From an uncultured Christensenellaceae bacterium (GTDB taxonomy: Bacteria; Bacillota; Clostridia; Christensenellales; Borkfalkiaceae), in contig CAJUKJ010000019.1 in NCBI GenBank assembly GCA_910587365.1, forward strand, positions 1 to 29,369: DNA of 29,369 nt. The letters run 5' to 3'. Each line of letters opens with the position of its first letter. Position 1 is the stretch's first letter. A program made the translations under genes and the position numbers. The notes under the pieces are model-generated. The model saw nothing but the letters and a program-made list of their open reading frames with translations, ran no database searches and had not been told where the DNA came from. This document shows, one piece after another, positions 29,336 through 29,369 of this stretch.

Positions 29336-29369
29336 TAGATTTTCAAAACAAATGTTTGCGATTTTTGGA

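Noticed and set aside
1..29369. tRNA, rRNA, tmRNA, RNase P or SRP RNA genes
   Set aside because: No tRNA-like cloverleaf with a T-loop GTTCRANNC pattern or other known RNA signature was recognised in the intergenic regions.

Overview
The window reads as a chromosomal segment of a Gram-positive, spore-forming Clostridia-type Bacillota, probably an uncultured gut lineage. The evidence is a spoIIAA-spoIIAB-sigF operon, the clostridial SCIFF peptide/maturase pair (scfA-scfB) beside a TIGR04086-type membrane protein, and the gene order ruvC-ruvA-ruvB-queA-tgt-yajC-scfA-scfB-secD-secF-recJ-relA-MBL-hemZ. Species-level placement is not possible from sequence reading alone. Almost every gene lies on the minus strand. 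The one exception is a divergent three-gene operon at 21979-24586.

Layout, low to high coordinate: pnp (cut by the window edge) and rpsO; two paralogous membrane proteins of unknown function behind hemZ; an MBL-fold hydrolase, bifunctional rel and recJ; a divergent secD-secF pair; the scfA/scfB thioether peptide system; a TIGR04086 protein and yajC; the queuosine genes tgt and queA; the Holliday-junction genes ruvB, ruvA and ruvC; a plus-strand MarR regulator - DegV - Ntn-hydrolase operon; ferritin; an aminotransferase; the sigF operon; and, from about 28.3 kb to the right edge, remains of a mobile element (mobilization-protein remnant, frameshifted small ORF, long structured leader). Promoters of the TTGaca-(16-17)-TATAAT type can be placed before rpsO, secD, scfA, yajC, ruvC, marR, ferritin, the aminotransferase and the mobile-element leader.

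The most unusual content is not protein-coding. A family of about 175-190 bp structured intergenic repeats occurs six times (5844-6020, 11202-11377, 20698-20870, 21402-21577, 21597-21786, and inverted at 26547-26722), plus one truncated copy at 6038-6104. All copies share one architecture of successive stems. The stem sequences differ but stay complementary (covariation), while the apical loop ATTCTG of the first hairpin is conserved in five of six. This looks like a structured RNA or a mobile structured element that I cannot assign to a known family. Two tandem copies fill the long 5' leader of the ruvC operon. A second, unrelated repeat of about 100 bp occurs at 1678-1777 and 17865-17965.

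Stretches over 300 bp without a gene: 21399-21978 holds two repeat copies, divergent ruvC and marR promoters and a palindromic operator; 26404-26725 holds the aminotransferase promoter, a terminator and one inverted repeat copy; 28766-29369 holds a promoter and a long hairpin-rich leader with no convincing gene.
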